Shown: positions 26,091 to 34,802, counted from the stretch's first letter. The stretch: 49,836 nucleotides of DNA from Caldilineaceae bacterium SB0664_bin_27 (GCA_009838625.1 VXRG01000040.1:1-49836); one strand, 5' to 3'. Notes: generated from the sequence alone by a model not told the origin. Translations and numbers: made by a program.

Positions 26091-26977
26091 GAACCGCCCC
26101 CGCGCAGAGTCGCCCACAGCAGCTGCCAGAGGTCAGTCCGTGGAATCTCATACAGAAAATAGTCCAGGCGGGCCAGCGCCAGCGAGAAGCGGGAGGCGAC
26201 AAGTCGAGCGAAAATGATGCCTGCAGCCAGCCAGAGGGCCCTGCGGCCAATACCCTCCCACACACGCAGGGAGGTCCCTATGAGCATTCTGTACAGGTTG
26301 GGCCTTGCGCCGGCGCCGGCATCCGCTTCCACCGGCGAAGAGGCTCGGGGAGGCGGGGAACTGCTTTCCTTTTCGCCGGCGATGGGGCCATACTGCAAAT
26401 GAATCAGGACGCCGCCGGTAATTACCAGCGTAAGCAGCCTGACCAGCCACGTCGCCTGAACAGTTCCCGCGGTTCCGCCGGATGCTGCCGCTGTCTCAGC
26501 CGGCGATGTTTGAAGCGCTGCCTCGAGCAAGGGCCACAAAGTGCCCTGCACGGCACCGCTGACAGCGACCCCCAGGATGACGCCGCCCAGGATGGCGGCC
26601 GGCACCGCCGCCAGCAGGCGCAGAAGGATTCTTCCTTTGAACCTGTCGGGCGGAAGACGCAGAAGCTCAAGCCCACCCCCCCACATCAGTACGCCCAGAA
26701 GGAGCGGGAGCCACAGCGTGAACAGTTCCGTTCCGGTTGCCGACTGCCAAGCCACAGGATCGGCGATCAGAGGCGCAAAGAGCCGGGGCCAGAGTACGTT
26801 GCGCCAAACAAGAACTGCCAGGTAGCCCAGTCCGGCGCCGATCAGCACGTACTGTCCCAGGCGCGCCAGAAAGTTGTCCCGGATGAGATAGCTCCCTATC
26901 ATCAGGGACATGACGAGACCCAGAACAAGCCCGGCATCCTGCAGGAGGCCGGGAAGACCGCTGCTGAACGGGCTCAC
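26087..26977 (-). CDS. Membrane protein of unknown function in six-gene operon
   Basis: This 296-residue integral membrane protein has about six hydrophobic segments, including GLVLGLVMSLMIGSYLI, YVLIGAGLGYLAVLVW, LWLPLLLGVLMWGGG and LLAAVPAAILGGVILGVAVSG. A polar SSSPPPRASSPVEADAGAG loop and a terminal amphipathic region follow. I recognise no family or catalytic motif. The GTG start overlaps the upstream zinc-ribbon gene as GTGA, and its stop overlaps the MutL-like start as ATGA, so the three are translationally coupled and probably made in fixed ratio. A membrane platform for the MutL-like protein is an inference. Confidence 0.7.
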   Translation of the reverse strand: MSPFSSGLPGLLQDAGLVLGLVMSLMIGSYLIRDNFLARLGQYVLIGAGLGYLAVLVWRNVLWPRLFAPLIADPVAWQSATGTELFTLWLPLLLGVLMWGGGLELLRLPPDRFKGRILLRLLAAVPAAILGGVILGVAVSGAVQGTLWPLLEAALQTSPAETAAASGGTAGTVQATWLVRLLTLVITGGVLIHLQYGPIAGEKESSSPPPRASSPVEADAGAGARPNLYRMLIGTSLRVWEGIGRRALWLAAGIIFARLVASRFSLALARLDYFLYEIPRTDLWQLLWATLRGGGS

Positions 26978-28377
26978 CGGGACCTCCGCTGGTTGAGCCC
27001 GGCGAGATTTCCAAGCAGTACAGCGACGATCAGTATGCCAACCCCCCAGTTCTGGCCGCTGACCAATCTCAGTGACCGGCCCTGTTCGGCAGGGTTGCGG
27101 GCGCGCTCCAGGCGGCGAACATAGACGCTACCGCCGTCCCAGCCGCTGACGAGCCCGGCCAGCTGTCCGCTGTGCAAATAGGGTCGAACAGCGGGGCCGG
27201 CAACCGCGCTGGTAGCCGCCACGACGGTTCCGTCGTTGAGGGGCTGCACCTGCTCCAGCCATCGCCGCACATCTTCGGCGCGGGCGGCAATCACAAGAGT
27301 AAGCGCCGGTCCGGTTTCGCTCAGCGCCGCGATGCTGAACCGCTCTCTGAGGTCAACCCAGTTCGGGTCGACAGGCAGCGCCCGGGCCGGCGCGACCCCC
27401 AGGAGAGGAAGTGAGGCGGCACCGCCTGGGAGGTAGCCTCCTTCGATGACAAGGTTCGCCGTAATCTGCGTGCGCGATGGTCGTTTCAGGGACTCCTCAG
27501 CCCTGGCGATGACGCGCCGTGCGGTGGCCGGCCCGCCCGGCAACTGACTGAAGACGATAATCTTCGCCTGCCTCTGCAGGAGATGCTCGATCAACGGTTG
27601 GGCAAGAAGGTCCATTTCGCCGGCCGATGCAGGGTCGTAGGCCCAGTTCACCAGTACGAGGCTGTTCGGAGGCAAGGTGTCGATCTGTCGGTGAACCTGT
27701 TCCAGGCCTGGCAGCGCGTGCGGCGCGGCGCCCAGCGACGGTTGCCCACCCCAAAGCAGGGCGCCAATCATAACGAGAAGCAGTAACATTTCGAGCCAGA
27801 ACTGTCTCTGCAGTCCGTTGCCGTTTGCAGCCGCCTCCGCAGCGTCCGGGGTCAAGTCCGGTCGAGCCCCAACCGGCAGCGGCAGATCTTCGGAAAAGAG
27901 CTGACGCAACTGTCTGCGTTCCTCTTCGTCCGTGGTCAGTTCACCGGACAGAGCTGTGGTGGAGTCGCGAGTCGGGTCGAGCGCACCGGCGCCTGAGGTG
28001 ATGAATGACAGCGGGTCCGCAGGTTCAAGCAGGCCGCCAAGGTCGCCCAAGAGCGGGCCGGGTCGGGCAGTGTCAGGCTCCGGCTTATCCTTTCCCGTTT
28101 CCGGTGTTGCGTCTTCATCGGCGGACGGTCTATCGGAACCGGTCTGAGAGAAGCCTGGGTCGGAGGCTTCGGCAGAGGATTGCCGCCCTTCGGAAGCCTC
28201 GCCAGGCTGAGGGGGGGCGGTTTCCTGACCGCCGGTGAGGTCATCGGGCTCATCAGGGGATTCGCCGGCAGGGGCGGACTGCGGCTGCCGGCGCACGAGA
28301 TTGGTGCCGCAGTTGAGACAGAATTGGGACGCTACCGGGTTGCTGTACCCGCAGTGTGGACAGTCGAACGTCGCCAT
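26974..28377 (-). CDS. Zinc-ribbon membrane protein of unknown function
   Basis: This 467-residue protein begins with a zinc ribbon, Cys6-x2-Cys9 and Cys20-x2-Cys23. A long Pro/Glu/Ser/Asp-rich, probably disordered linker runs to about residue 190. A membrane helix spans roughly 193-211 (EMLLLLVMIGALLWGG), a folded domain of about 220 residues follows, and a second helix lies near the C-terminus (WGVGILIVAVLLGNLAG). The folded part contains VLVNWAYDPASAGEMDLLAQPLIEHLL and IIVFSQLPGGPATARRV, a block I associate with Chloroflexota proteins of unknown role. The topology places the zinc ribbon inside and the large domain outside. It is the largest protein of the operon and a likely scaffold. Confidence 0.72.
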   Translation of the reverse strand: MATFDCPHCGYSNPVASQFCLNCGTNLVRRQPQSAPAGESPDEPDDLTGGQETAPPQPGEASEGRQSSAEASDPGFSQTGSDRPSADEDATPETGKDKPEPDTARPGPLLGDLGGLLEPADPLSFITSGAGALDPTRDSTTALSGELTTDEEERRQLRQLFSEDLPLPVGARPDLTPDAAEAAANGNGLQRQFWLEMLLLLVMIGALLWGGQPSLGAAPHALPGLEQVHRQIDTLPPNSLVLVNWAYDPASAGEMDLLAQPLIEHLLQRQAKIIVFSQLPGGPATARRVIARAEESLKRPSRTQITANLVIEGGYLPGGAASLPLLGVAPARALPVDPNWVDLRERFSIAALSETGPALTLVIAARAEDVRRWLEQVQPLNDGTVVAATSAVAGPAVRPYLHSGQLAGLVSGWDGGSVYVRRLERARNPAEQGRSLRLVSGQNWGVGILIVAVLLGNLAGLNQRRSR

Positions 28378-28463
28378 CTGTGAACCGGTCTCCCATGCGT
28401 AATGCTTTGAACGAAAACTGGAGGCGGCCGCAGATCTTTGCGACCGTCTTCAGGATGTTGGGT

Positions 28464-29093
28464 CTACTTCGTTCCGTTCACGATCAATCGGAGGCTGATG
28501 AACAGAACTGCCAGCGCGCTTCCGAGGAGAACACCGCGCATCGCGGCCATTACAGGCCAGGAAAGAAGCCAGTCGACCAGGTCGATCAGCGAGTCGGGCA
28601 CAATCCGGTAGAGGAAAGGCGTTTGCACAAACAGCATCAGAACTGCGCCGGCCAGAATCCAGAGACCGCCAGGCCGGTCGATGCGAAGAAAGTGGTAGGC
28701 AGCACTCAAAAGGAAGATGCCGGTCAGCGCGTAGAGGGTTGCTTGCCCGGGCGCCACGACCGCGTCGAATATCCACTCCGAGAGAAGGCCCGTCGTTCCC
28801 TCAGGCGACGAGATTCCCGCCCCAAGAACGAGGGCAAAGACGATCAGGAGAAGGAGACTGAGAAGCCACTCTCTCTGCCCGCGCTGAACTCTGACCAGGT
28901 GAAATCGGACAGTGTTGGCTATGCCAAGCAAGAGTGCGAACGCGCCCAGCAGCAGCGCCCAGCCGTAGAGCGTGGTCGAAACAACAGGAGGTACGAGAGT
29001 CAGTCCGAAGCGCGAGGCGACGATCAGGCTTGCGCAGGCCAGGACGATAAAGAGGACAGTACGATTGAGCCAGCCCGATCGGGAAGAGTACAA
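28464..29093 (-). CDS. Polytopic membrane protein of unknown function
   Basis: This 209-residue protein has about six membrane helices, among them TVLFIVLACASLIVASRFG, LYGWALLLGAFALLLGIA, WLLSLLLLIVFALVLGAG and LWILAGAVLMLFVQTPFLY. It has no recognisable family motif. The start appears to be a TTG at 29093, close behind AAGGA and six bases after the preceding stop. An 86-bp gap separates it from the zinc-ribbon gene, the only real spacing inside the operon. Its size and helix count suit a small channel or scaffold subunit, but that is speculation. Confidence 0.65.
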   Translation of the reverse strand: MYSSRSGWLNRTVLFIVLACASLIVASRFGLTLVPPVVSTTLYGWALLLGAFALLLGIANTVRFHLVRVQRGQREWLLSLLLLIVFALVLGAGISSPEGTTGLLSEWIFDAVVAPGQATLYALTGIFLLSAAYHFLRIDRPGGLWILAGAVLMLFVQTPFLYRIVPDSLIDLVDWLLSWPVMAAMRGVLLGSALAVLFISLRLIVNGTK

Positions 29094-29099
29094 GGTCCT

Positions 29100-29729
29100 T
29101 TATCCGAAGAATGCAAACACCAGAAGCGCGACTGCCAGAAGGCCGCTCGCCCAACGCTCCCCCTTTTGCAGCCAGGCTTCATCCAAGGACTCCGCGGCCT
29201 CGGGGACAGACTCCCGTTCCATCAGCGCCGGCAGCAACTCGAAGTCGGCGCCTTCGATTCCGGCAGATGCCGTCGACGGCCCGGACAAGTCCAAACCTGA
29301 AGGCGTGACGCCAGTGCCGCCCTGCCGTTCCGCGAGATTGAGCGTCGCGGCGTAGAGAGCGCTGTCCGCGCCGGCATAGAGAACGGTTCGACCCGTGTCA
29401 TCGAAACTGTCCGACAGGTCCTCTGCTTTGCTTTCAGTGGTTGCACCGGGGTTCGCAGCCGTATGGTGTCGATAGCCTCCTCCTACCGGACGCCAGACAA
29501 GCATTGCCAACAGCCAGAGCCAGCCATCTCCGCCGGCGACGACGGTCGGGTGCTGCGGCCCCAGATTCTGGCGGGAAAGGCGGCTCAAAGCGAGCAGGTT
29601 CAGCAGTCCAGCTCGGTAGAGCGAGTCAAGGCCCAAGGCAAAGAGCGGCGTTTCGCCATACTCAATTGCTGTGTCGGCAAGCTGCCGCCATGCAACGGCC
29701 AGCTTACCCGGCACTGTGTGGTAGCTCAC
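29100..29729 (-). CDS. Protein of unknown function with C-terminal membrane anchor
   Basis: This 209-residue protein has a first half with weak hydrophobic segments (DGWLWLLAMLVWRPV), a soluble middle with TVLYAGADSALYAATLNLAER, and a single clear C-terminal helix (GLLAVALLVFAFFG) ending at the stop, as in tail-anchored proteins. It has no family I recognise. Its GTG start overlaps the stop of the preceding small membrane gene as GTGA, so it is translationally coupled to it. The next gene follows after six bases. Confidence 0.6.
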   Translation of the reverse strand: MSYHTVPGKLAVAWRQLADTAIEYGETPLFALGLDSLYRAGLLNLLALSRLSRQNLGPQHPTVVAGGDGWLWLLAMLVWRPVGGGYRHHTAANPGATTESKAEDLSDSFDDTGRTVLYAGADSALYAATLNLAERQGGTGVTPSGLDLSGPSTASAGIEGADFELLPALMERESVPEAAESLDEAWLQKGERWASGLLAVALLVFAFFG

Positions 29730-30037
29730 GTTCCGGTTTTCACTTCACGACCTGTATTGCGGTCGTTTTCCAGCAGTTCCGCCAATCGATGGGTCAGCGC
29801 GGGGGGACCGCCCGGATGAGTCAGTATGCGAATCCAGGCGTCCAGCCCCCTGGAGCCCAAGAGCACGGCCAGAGGCTGCAAGATCAGGAGCAGCTGCCCG
29901 AATGTGAACGCCAGGGGACGGTGTCCGGCGAGCAGAAGGACGGCAGGCAGGACCATCCGCCTTTGACGAATAGCAGAGAGTGTTTCGTCAATAGTCGCGT
30001 CGATCTCAACATCAGCCCTGGGACTGTCCGAACTCAT
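29726..30037 (-). CDS. Small membrane protein, first gene of six-gene operon
   Basis: This 103-residue protein has an acidic N-terminus (ADVEIDATIDETL), one long hydrophobic segment (VLLLAGHRPLAFTFGQLLLILQPLAVLLG) that may form one or two helices, and a polar tail. I choose the ATG at 30037, which has GGAAG five bases upstream; a TTG four codons earlier is less likely. It overlaps the next gene by GTGA. It should be the first gene of the operon, whose promoter would lie in 30040-30227 between this gene and the divergent isomerase gene. I recognise no family. Confidence 0.6.
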   Translation of the reverse strand: MSSDSPRADVEIDATIDETLSAIRQRRMVLPAVLLLAGHRPLAFTFGQLLLILQPLAVLLGSRGLDAWIRILTHPGGPPALTHRLAELLENDRNTGREVKTGT

Positions 30038-30227
30038 TTTGGCTTCCAAGAGAGAAGGTCAGTTTGCAGAAATACGCGAAGAATTGTACCACAGGGCTGT
30101 CCGCGTGCCATTCCATGTTGCAGAAAAACAGAGGCCTCTCAACTTGCGTGTCCCAGGCTATCCATTGTTTACTTGAAGCTTGGAACAAGGCAAAGCCTAA
30201 TCGTCCACTCACTTCAGGAGACCATCA

Positions 30228-31001
30228 ATGAGCCAGAATGTGCTTGCCGCGCAGCTCTTTACAGTGCGGGATTTTACAAAGACCGAGGAAGGATTCGCGG
30301 ACTCAATTGCCAGGATCAGCGCTATCGGATACACGGCGGTGCAAGTGTCCGCCATTGGGCCTATATCGCCTGAAAGCGTCAAAAAGATCTGCGACGATCA
30401 CGACATTACCATTGTGAATACCCACATTGCGTGGCCGCGGCTGCAAGAGGAGATCGGCGCGGTGATCGATGAGCACCGTCTCTGGGACTGCAAGCATGTG
30501 GCTGTGGGCAGTATGCCGTTTCACTTTATCGAAGCGGGCGAAGAGGGACTGCGACAGTTCGTGGCGGAAGCGTCGGAGGTCGGCCGAACTCTTCACGAGG
30601 CAGGATTGACGTTCAGCTATCACAACCACAGCTTTGAATTCATGCGCTATGGCGGCAAGTCCGGACTCGAGATTCTGTTTGAGGAGACCGACCCCCGCTA
30701 TGTCAAGGCGGAGCTGGACACCTACTGGATTCAGTTTGGGGGCGGCGACGTGCGCGATTGGATTCTGCGGATGAAGGACCGTATGCCGGTTATTCACCTC
30801 AAAGATTTGGCGATGGCCGGTTGGCGCGATCACGTGATGAAGGAGGTCGGAGAAGGCAATCTGAACTGGCCGGGCATTCTTGAGGCCTGCCGCGAAGCGA
30901 ATGTTGAGTGGTATGCCGTGGAACAGGACATCTGCCCTGGCGATCCCTTCGAGAGTTTGGCCGTCAGCTATCGCAACCTGGTCCAGATGGGGTTGTCCTG
31001 A
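30228..31001 (+). CDS. Sugar phosphate isomerase/epimerase (TIM barrel, AP endonuclease 2 superfamily)
   Basis: This 257-residue cytosolic enzyme fits the family that includes inosose isomerase, tagatose epimerase and IolE-like proteins. Characteristic pieces are GYTAVQVSA near the N-terminus, FSYHNHSFEF with metal-binding residues, KAELDTYWI, VIHLKD and the EVGEGNLNW and AVEQD motifs late in the barrel, where conserved Glu and His residues bind a divalent metal. AGGAGA lies six bases before the ATG. A likely terminator follows at 31044-31090. It is divergent from the six-gene membrane operon. It probably isomerises a keto-sugar or inositol derivative made by the Gfo/Idh enzymes nearby. Confidence 0.9.
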   Translation: MSQNVLAAQLFTVRDFTKTEEGFADSIARISAIGYTAVQVSAIGPISPESVKKICDDHDITIVNTHIAWPRLQEEIGAVIDEHRLWDCKHVAVGSMPFHFIEAGEEGLRQFVAEASEVGRTLHEAGLTFSYHNHSFEFMRYGGKSGLEILFEETDPRYVKAELDTYWIQFGGGDVRDWILRMKDRMPVIHLKDLAMAGWRDHVMKEVGEGNLNWPGILEACREANVEWYAVEQDICPGDPFESLAVSYRNLVQMGLS

Positions 31002-31043
31002 CAGGGTCGGGCGGAATTGACAACGGTCTTTGGATAGAGGCAG

Positions 31044-31090
31044 GGCAGACGCATGGCATGGCCAAGGTTATGCCGCTGCCTCAGTTTTTT
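31044..31090 (+). terminator. Possible Rho-independent terminator after isomerase gene
   Basis: GGCAG (31044-31048) and CTGCC (31076-31080) enclose GGCAT/ATGCC, giving a bulged stem. Four bases later comes a run of six T (31085-31090). It would end the isomerase transcript before the epimerase promoter. Confidence 0.45.
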
Positions 31091-31157
31091 CAGTGCTCAT
31101 TCCAGTTTTGAACAGCTTGGCGTTGCGGGAGATGGCTTGGATGCCCGTTTTGAGGCG

Positions 31158-31166
31158 TGATACAAT
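31158..31166 (+). promoter_or_regulatory. Extended -10 promoter for NAD-dependent epimerase gene
   Basis: TGATACAAT is an extended -10 with TTGGAT at 31137-31142 as a weak -35, 18 bp away. The leader before ATG 31199 would be about 25 bases. It supports the later ATG rather than the ATA at 31157 region. Confidence 0.45.
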
Positions 31167-31198
31167 TTCAAGTCCGAGGCTGGCAACGAGAGCGCAAA

Positions 31199-32107
31199 AT
31201 GAGAGTCCTGATCACCGGCGCCAGCGGTAAGCTGGGCGCATACGTCATTCGCGCACTTTCCGAAGAGCATGAACTGGTGTTGATGTCTCGCAGCCGACCT
31301 GCGCCCGAGTTTTCGATGTTCCCATGGATCGAGGGTGACCTGGCCAGTTGGGAGGACTGCCGGCGGGCGGTCGCCGGGGTGGAGGCCATCCAGCATATCG
31401 GCGCCCAACCCTGGCCGACCGACCATCCGGAGATGAAGCGGCGGGCCGAAGAGGAGGAAGTTGCGTTTGACGCTACATTCCGGACCAATGTGCTGGGCGC
31501 CTACTACCTGATGCAGGCGGCCGTGGAAGCCGATGTGAAGACGGTCGTAATGGCCGGCAGCAACTGCGCCCTCGGCCATGGTTTCCGCATCAGCGACACG
31601 CCATTTCCCATCAGTTTTCTACCGATCGACGAGACCCATCCAACCCTCCCTGAAGACTCGTATAGTTTCTCCAAGCGGGCCGGCGAGGACCTGCTTGCGT
31701 CGTTCAGCCGCGCCTACGGCATTCGCACTTACGTCACTCGCATCGCAGGCGTCTGTCCCCCGGAGCGCCGTCAGCAGATGGCATCCGAGGCCAAGCCGGC
31801 CAATGCGTGGAACCCCTGGCTCTACTGCTGGGTCGGGAGCGAGGACGTCGCTGACGCCCACCGTCTGCTGATGGAGGCTGCGCATGATCTGCCCGCCCAC
31901 GACGTCTACTTTCTCAATGCCGACGATACGACTGCGCTCGAACCCAGCAAGGAACTTGTGGAGCGCTTTTGTCCGGCGCTTGCTTCACTGGCTGCCGGGC
32001 TCGAAGGCCATCAATCCCTGTTTAGCTGCGACAAACTCAAACGGGCAGTCGGTTGGCGGCACCGCACTTCATGGAGATCGCTTCAGCATCATTCTCAATC
32101 TCTGTAA
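31199..32107 (+). CDS. NAD-dependent epimerase/dehydratase (extended SDR)
   Basis: This 302-residue protein has the Rossmann GASGKLGAYV motif (7-16) and the catalytic YSFSK pair (Tyr155, Lys159). GSNCALG lies at about 120-126, where the catalytic Ser sits in relatives. Members convert nucleotide sugars or, in catabolic clusters, oxidise uronic acids and other sugar derivatives with NAD(P). The start at 31199 follows GAGAG and fits the promoter at 31158. An in-frame earlier start at 31157 would lie inside that promoter. It comes 49 bp before a Gfo/Idh gene, so the two likely form an operon for a sugar-acid or polyol pathway. Substrate is not assigned. Confidence 0.87.
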   Translation: MRVLITGASGKLGAYVIRALSEEHELVLMSRSRPAPEFSMFPWIEGDLASWEDCRRAVAGVEAIQHIGAQPWPTDHPEMKRRAEEEEVAFDATFRTNVLGAYYLMQAAVEADVKTVVMAGSNCALGHGFRISDTPFPISFLPIDETHPTLPEDSYSFSKRAGEDLLASFSRAYGIRTYVTRIAGVCPPERRQQMASEAKPANAWNPWLYCWVGSEDVADAHRLLMEAAHDLPAHDVYFLNADDTTALEPSKELVERFCPALASLAAGLEGHQSLFSCDKLKRAVGWRHRTSWRSLQHHSQSL

Positions 32108-32156
32108 TCCTGTCTCACACAAACCTGTCCTTCCACACAGAAACGAGTAGAACACC

Positions 32157-33266
32157 ATGACTGATACAGTGCGCCTGGGAATTATCGGTACCGGCAGCAT
32201 TTCGATTCGGGGACTCTTGCCCCACCTGACCATGGACGACGTCCAGGACCGGGTCAACGTCACCGCGGTCTGTGATCCGGTCGTCGACCGCGCCGAGGCC
32301 GCCGCGGCCAAGTTCGGCGTCCCGAACTTCTACGCCAGCGCAGAGGAGCTGCTGGCTTCCGGAACCGTGGACGCGGTTTCGATTGCCTCCCCCATCGGCC
32401 TCCACTTCGAGCAGGGACTGCAATGCGTCGACGCCGGCCTTCACATCCATTTCAACAAGTCGATGACGACAACCGTGGACGAAGCCGATGAATTGATAGC
32501 TGCGGCCGCGGCCAAAGGGGTCAAGCTGGTCTCCAGTCCAGGTGAAATGCTGCGGCCGGCCCATAAGCGTGTCAAGGAGTTGATCGGGGAGGGTGCACTG
32601 GGCAGACTGACCTGGGCGGTTACGGGCGCGACATTTGGCCGATACCACGAGAATGAGCGGGTTCGCGGAGGCGACGATCCTCTGACCAATGTCAATCCCG
32701 CGTGGTACTTCCGCAAGCCAGGCGGCGGGCCGCTCTACGATATGACCGTGTACGGTCTGCACGCCATGACAGGAATTCTTGGACCCGCCAAGGGCGTCAC
32801 GGCGTTTTCGGGCGTACGGGTGAAAGAGCGGGAGTTTTACGGCCAGATGCTGCCTACCGACATGGATGACAATACGCTGATGGTCCTCGACTTTGGCGAC
32901 AGTCTGTTCGCTTTCGTCTACGGCGTGGCCGCGGGGGGCCTCCCGAATATGGGCAGGCCGCTGATTTTTGGCACTGAAGGGGTCATCAACGGGGGTATGC
33001 TGAACGGTGAGCCATTCGACTACCCGGGCCGAGCACTGGAGGAAGAGATCGACTTGAACGCCGCGTTGCCGCACGTTGTGGGTGATCATCGCGGGCTGGA
33101 AGAGGCACACGTCTACGAGGATGTGATGCAGCTCGTGGACTGGGTCCGTGATGATAAACCTACGACCTCGACCGCTGAGCATGCCCGCCACGTCATCGAG
33201 ATCTTCGACTCGGCGTACAGGTCGGCGCAGACGGGAAGTGCCCAGGCGTTGCGGACGACTTTCTAG
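32157..33266 (+). CDS. Gfo/Idh/MocA-family oxidoreductase, first
   Basis: This 369-residue NAD(P)-dependent dehydrogenase oxidises or reduces a sugar, polyol or inositol. The N-terminal Rossmann fold has GTGSIS (11-16), and the cofactor-side loop has VSIASPIGLHFEQ. The C-terminal substrate domain has WAVTGATFGRYHE and HVIEIFDSAYRSAQTG. In most relatives the strand after the cofactor site carries the catalytic EKP triad. Here residues 100-102 read NKS, so Lys is kept but Glu and Pro are not. It follows the epimerase gene by 49 bp and probably shares its transcript. A vapB pseudogene separates it from the next Gfo/Idh gene. Confidence 0.9.
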   Translation: MTDTVRLGIIGTGSISIRGLLPHLTMDDVQDRVNVTAVCDPVVDRAEAAAAKFGVPNFYASAEELLASGTVDAVSIASPIGLHFEQGLQCVDAGLHIHFNKSMTTTVDEADELIAAAAAKGVKLVSSPGEMLRPAHKRVKELIGEGALGRLTWAVTGATFGRYHENERVRGGDDPLTNVNPAWYFRKPGGGPLYDMTVYGLHAMTGILGPAKGVTAFSGVRVKEREFYGQMLPTDMDDNTLMVLDFGDSLFAFVYGVAAGGLPNMGRPLIFGTEGVINGGMLNGEPFDYPGRALEEEIDLNAALPHVVGDHRGLEEAHVYEDVMQLVDWVRDDKPTTSTAEHARHVIEIFDSAYRSAQTGSAQALRTTF

Positions 33267-33380
33267 CGGTTGCGCCGGCGCAGTCTACGGCTCTGTCTCT
33301 GCTGCGGGAGCCGCGCCAACCCGGCCTGGGCGAGTGCCGCCGTAATGTTTTGCGCTGTTGACAAGTGGCGGAGAGTGCAG

Positions 33381-33594
33381 GTGCGTATCGACATTAGCAG
33401 TTGACGATACGTTGATCGAGGACGCGATGCGCTGCTCGGGAGCGTCCACCAAGCGAGAAGCAGTTGAAATCGCTCTACGAATGCTGGTAAGATTGAAGTC
33501 GCAGGAGGAAGTTCGCAGCTAGCGCGGTCAACTGCGTTGGGAAGGCGGTTTGGCGTCCATGCGTCAGTCAGGCGTGCTTCGCAGGGCCAATTGA
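33381..33594 (+). pseudogene. Decayed VapB-family antitoxin
   Basis: Reading from GTG 33381, a start like VRIDIS is followed by one extra base, then VDDTLIEDAMRC, a TKREAVEIALRML helix and LKSQEEVRS. A TAG at 33520-33522 interrupts the frame where relatives have Leu. The frame goes on as RGQLRWEGGLASM to a TGA at 33592. The TKREAVexAL and RGxLxWEG blocks are characteristic of VapB antitoxins of the COG5450 type. There are two lesions (frameshift and stop), and no vapC toxin follows: the next gene begins 36 bp later. The remains are too short for ordinary gene calling. This is the only coding content of the gap 33267-33630. Confidence 0.75.
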
Positions 33595-33630
33595 GAATGT
33601 ATCAGCGTTCCGCGAAATGGAGAGTTGTCC

Positions 33631-34776
33631 ATGGCGAATAGTTTTCGTATCGGCGTCATTGGGTTCGCCCATATGCACATCAACCATCTGGTGGAGCGCT
33701 TCGCCGCCCATCCACAAGCTGAACTGGCGGCCTGCGCCGACACAACGTCGCTCGTCCCGGAGCTGCGCACAGCCCACTATACGCGCGGCTGGAACTTGCG
33801 CCATGCCCTGGAAGATCTGGGTGTGCCGAGAGCCTATGACGACTACAAGGAGATGCTGGACCGGGAGGAACTGGACATTGTCGTCTGCTGTTCCGAGAAT
33901 GCCCAGCATCCAGACGTGGTGGAGGCCTGCGCGCAAAAGGGCGTGCATGTCCTGGTCGAAAAGCCGATGGCCTCATCGCTGCGGGACGGAATCAGCATGG
34001 CCCGCTCTGCACGCGCGGCCGGCATCGAACTGATCGTCAACTGGCCGACCACGTGGCAACCTGCCTCCCACAAGGCCAAGGAGCTGGTCGACAGCGGCGC
34101 AATAGGGCAGGTGCTGACAGTCAAGTTTCGGGGAGGCCATTTGGGTCCGCTGGGGGCGGGCGTCTCTCATCCGGGGGGTGATGAGGACGGGCAGGAGCTC
34201 CCGCGCAAGCTGTCCGGCGTTGAAAGGGGCGCCACCTGGTGGCATCAGCAGGCCGCGGGCGGCGGGGTGATGCTCGATTACTGCTGCTACGGCTCACTGG
34301 TGGCCCGCTGGCTGGTGGGCAAGCCTGCCACAGCCGTGATGGGAATGCGGGCCAATCTCAACAGCAGATGGGGCGACGCCGAAGACAACGCCGCCATGAT
34401 CGTTCGCTTCCCTGACGCAATGGCGCTGTGCGAGGCTTCCTGGACCACACTCGATCATGGCGTCTCGCCAGGGCCTATCGTCTACGGCACAGAAGGGACA
34501 CTGGTCGTCGACAAGGAAGCCCCCGGAGAGGCCCCCAAAGTACGGGTAGAGAGAGGCGCCGGGCGTACCGAATATCACGAGTGCCCGCCGCTGCCCTCCG
34601 ACCGGTCGGACTTTGCCCAGGAGTTCATTCACAGACTGCAAACCGGCGACCCGCTCCACGAGACGCTCGATTTGGACTTCAATCTCGAAGTGATGGCGAT
34701 ACTTGACGCAGGCGTACGTTCCGCCGACAGCGGGCGAATTGAGCTGGTCGATAACGACGCCTGGCGTCTGGGCTGA
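33631..34776 (+). CDS. Gfo/Idh/MocA-family oxidoreductase, second
   Basis: This 381-residue protein has the family fold: Rossmann motif with VIGFAHMHINHL near the N-terminus and the complete EKP triad at 110-112 (LVEKPM), where the Lys is catalytic. The substrate domain contains KFRGGHLGPLG and a WWHQQAAGGGVMLDYCCYG helix, typical of members that act on sugars. I start at ATG 33631, with GGAGAG six bases upstream, rather than TTG 33625. The PhyH gene follows after 26 bp, so the two are probably co-transcribed. It differs from the first Gfo/Idh protein and does not look like its recent duplicate. Confidence 0.9.
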   Translation: MANSFRIGVIGFAHMHINHLVERFAAHPQAELAACADTTSLVPELRTAHYTRGWNLRHALEDLGVPRAYDDYKEMLDREELDIVVCCSENAQHPDVVEACAQKGVHVLVEKPMASSLRDGISMARSARAAGIELIVNWPTTWQPASHKAKELVDSGAIGQVLTVKFRGGHLGPLGAGVSHPGGDEDGQELPRKLSGVERGATWWHQQAAGGGVMLDYCCYGSLVARWLVGKPATAVMGMRANLNSRWGDAEDNAAMIVRFPDAMALCEASWTTLDHGVSPGPIVYGTEGTLVVDKEAPGEAPKVRVERGAGRTEYHECPPLPSDRSDFAQEFIHRLQTGDPLHETLDLDFNLEVMAILDAGVRSADSGRIELVDNDAWRLG

Positions 34777-34802
34777 GTACAGTAACGGGAGGAATGAGGG
34801 GA

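Noticed and set aside
29726..30049. Longer start for the small membrane protein
   Set aside because: The TTG at 30049 lies on the GGAAG that serves as ribosome site for ATG 30037.
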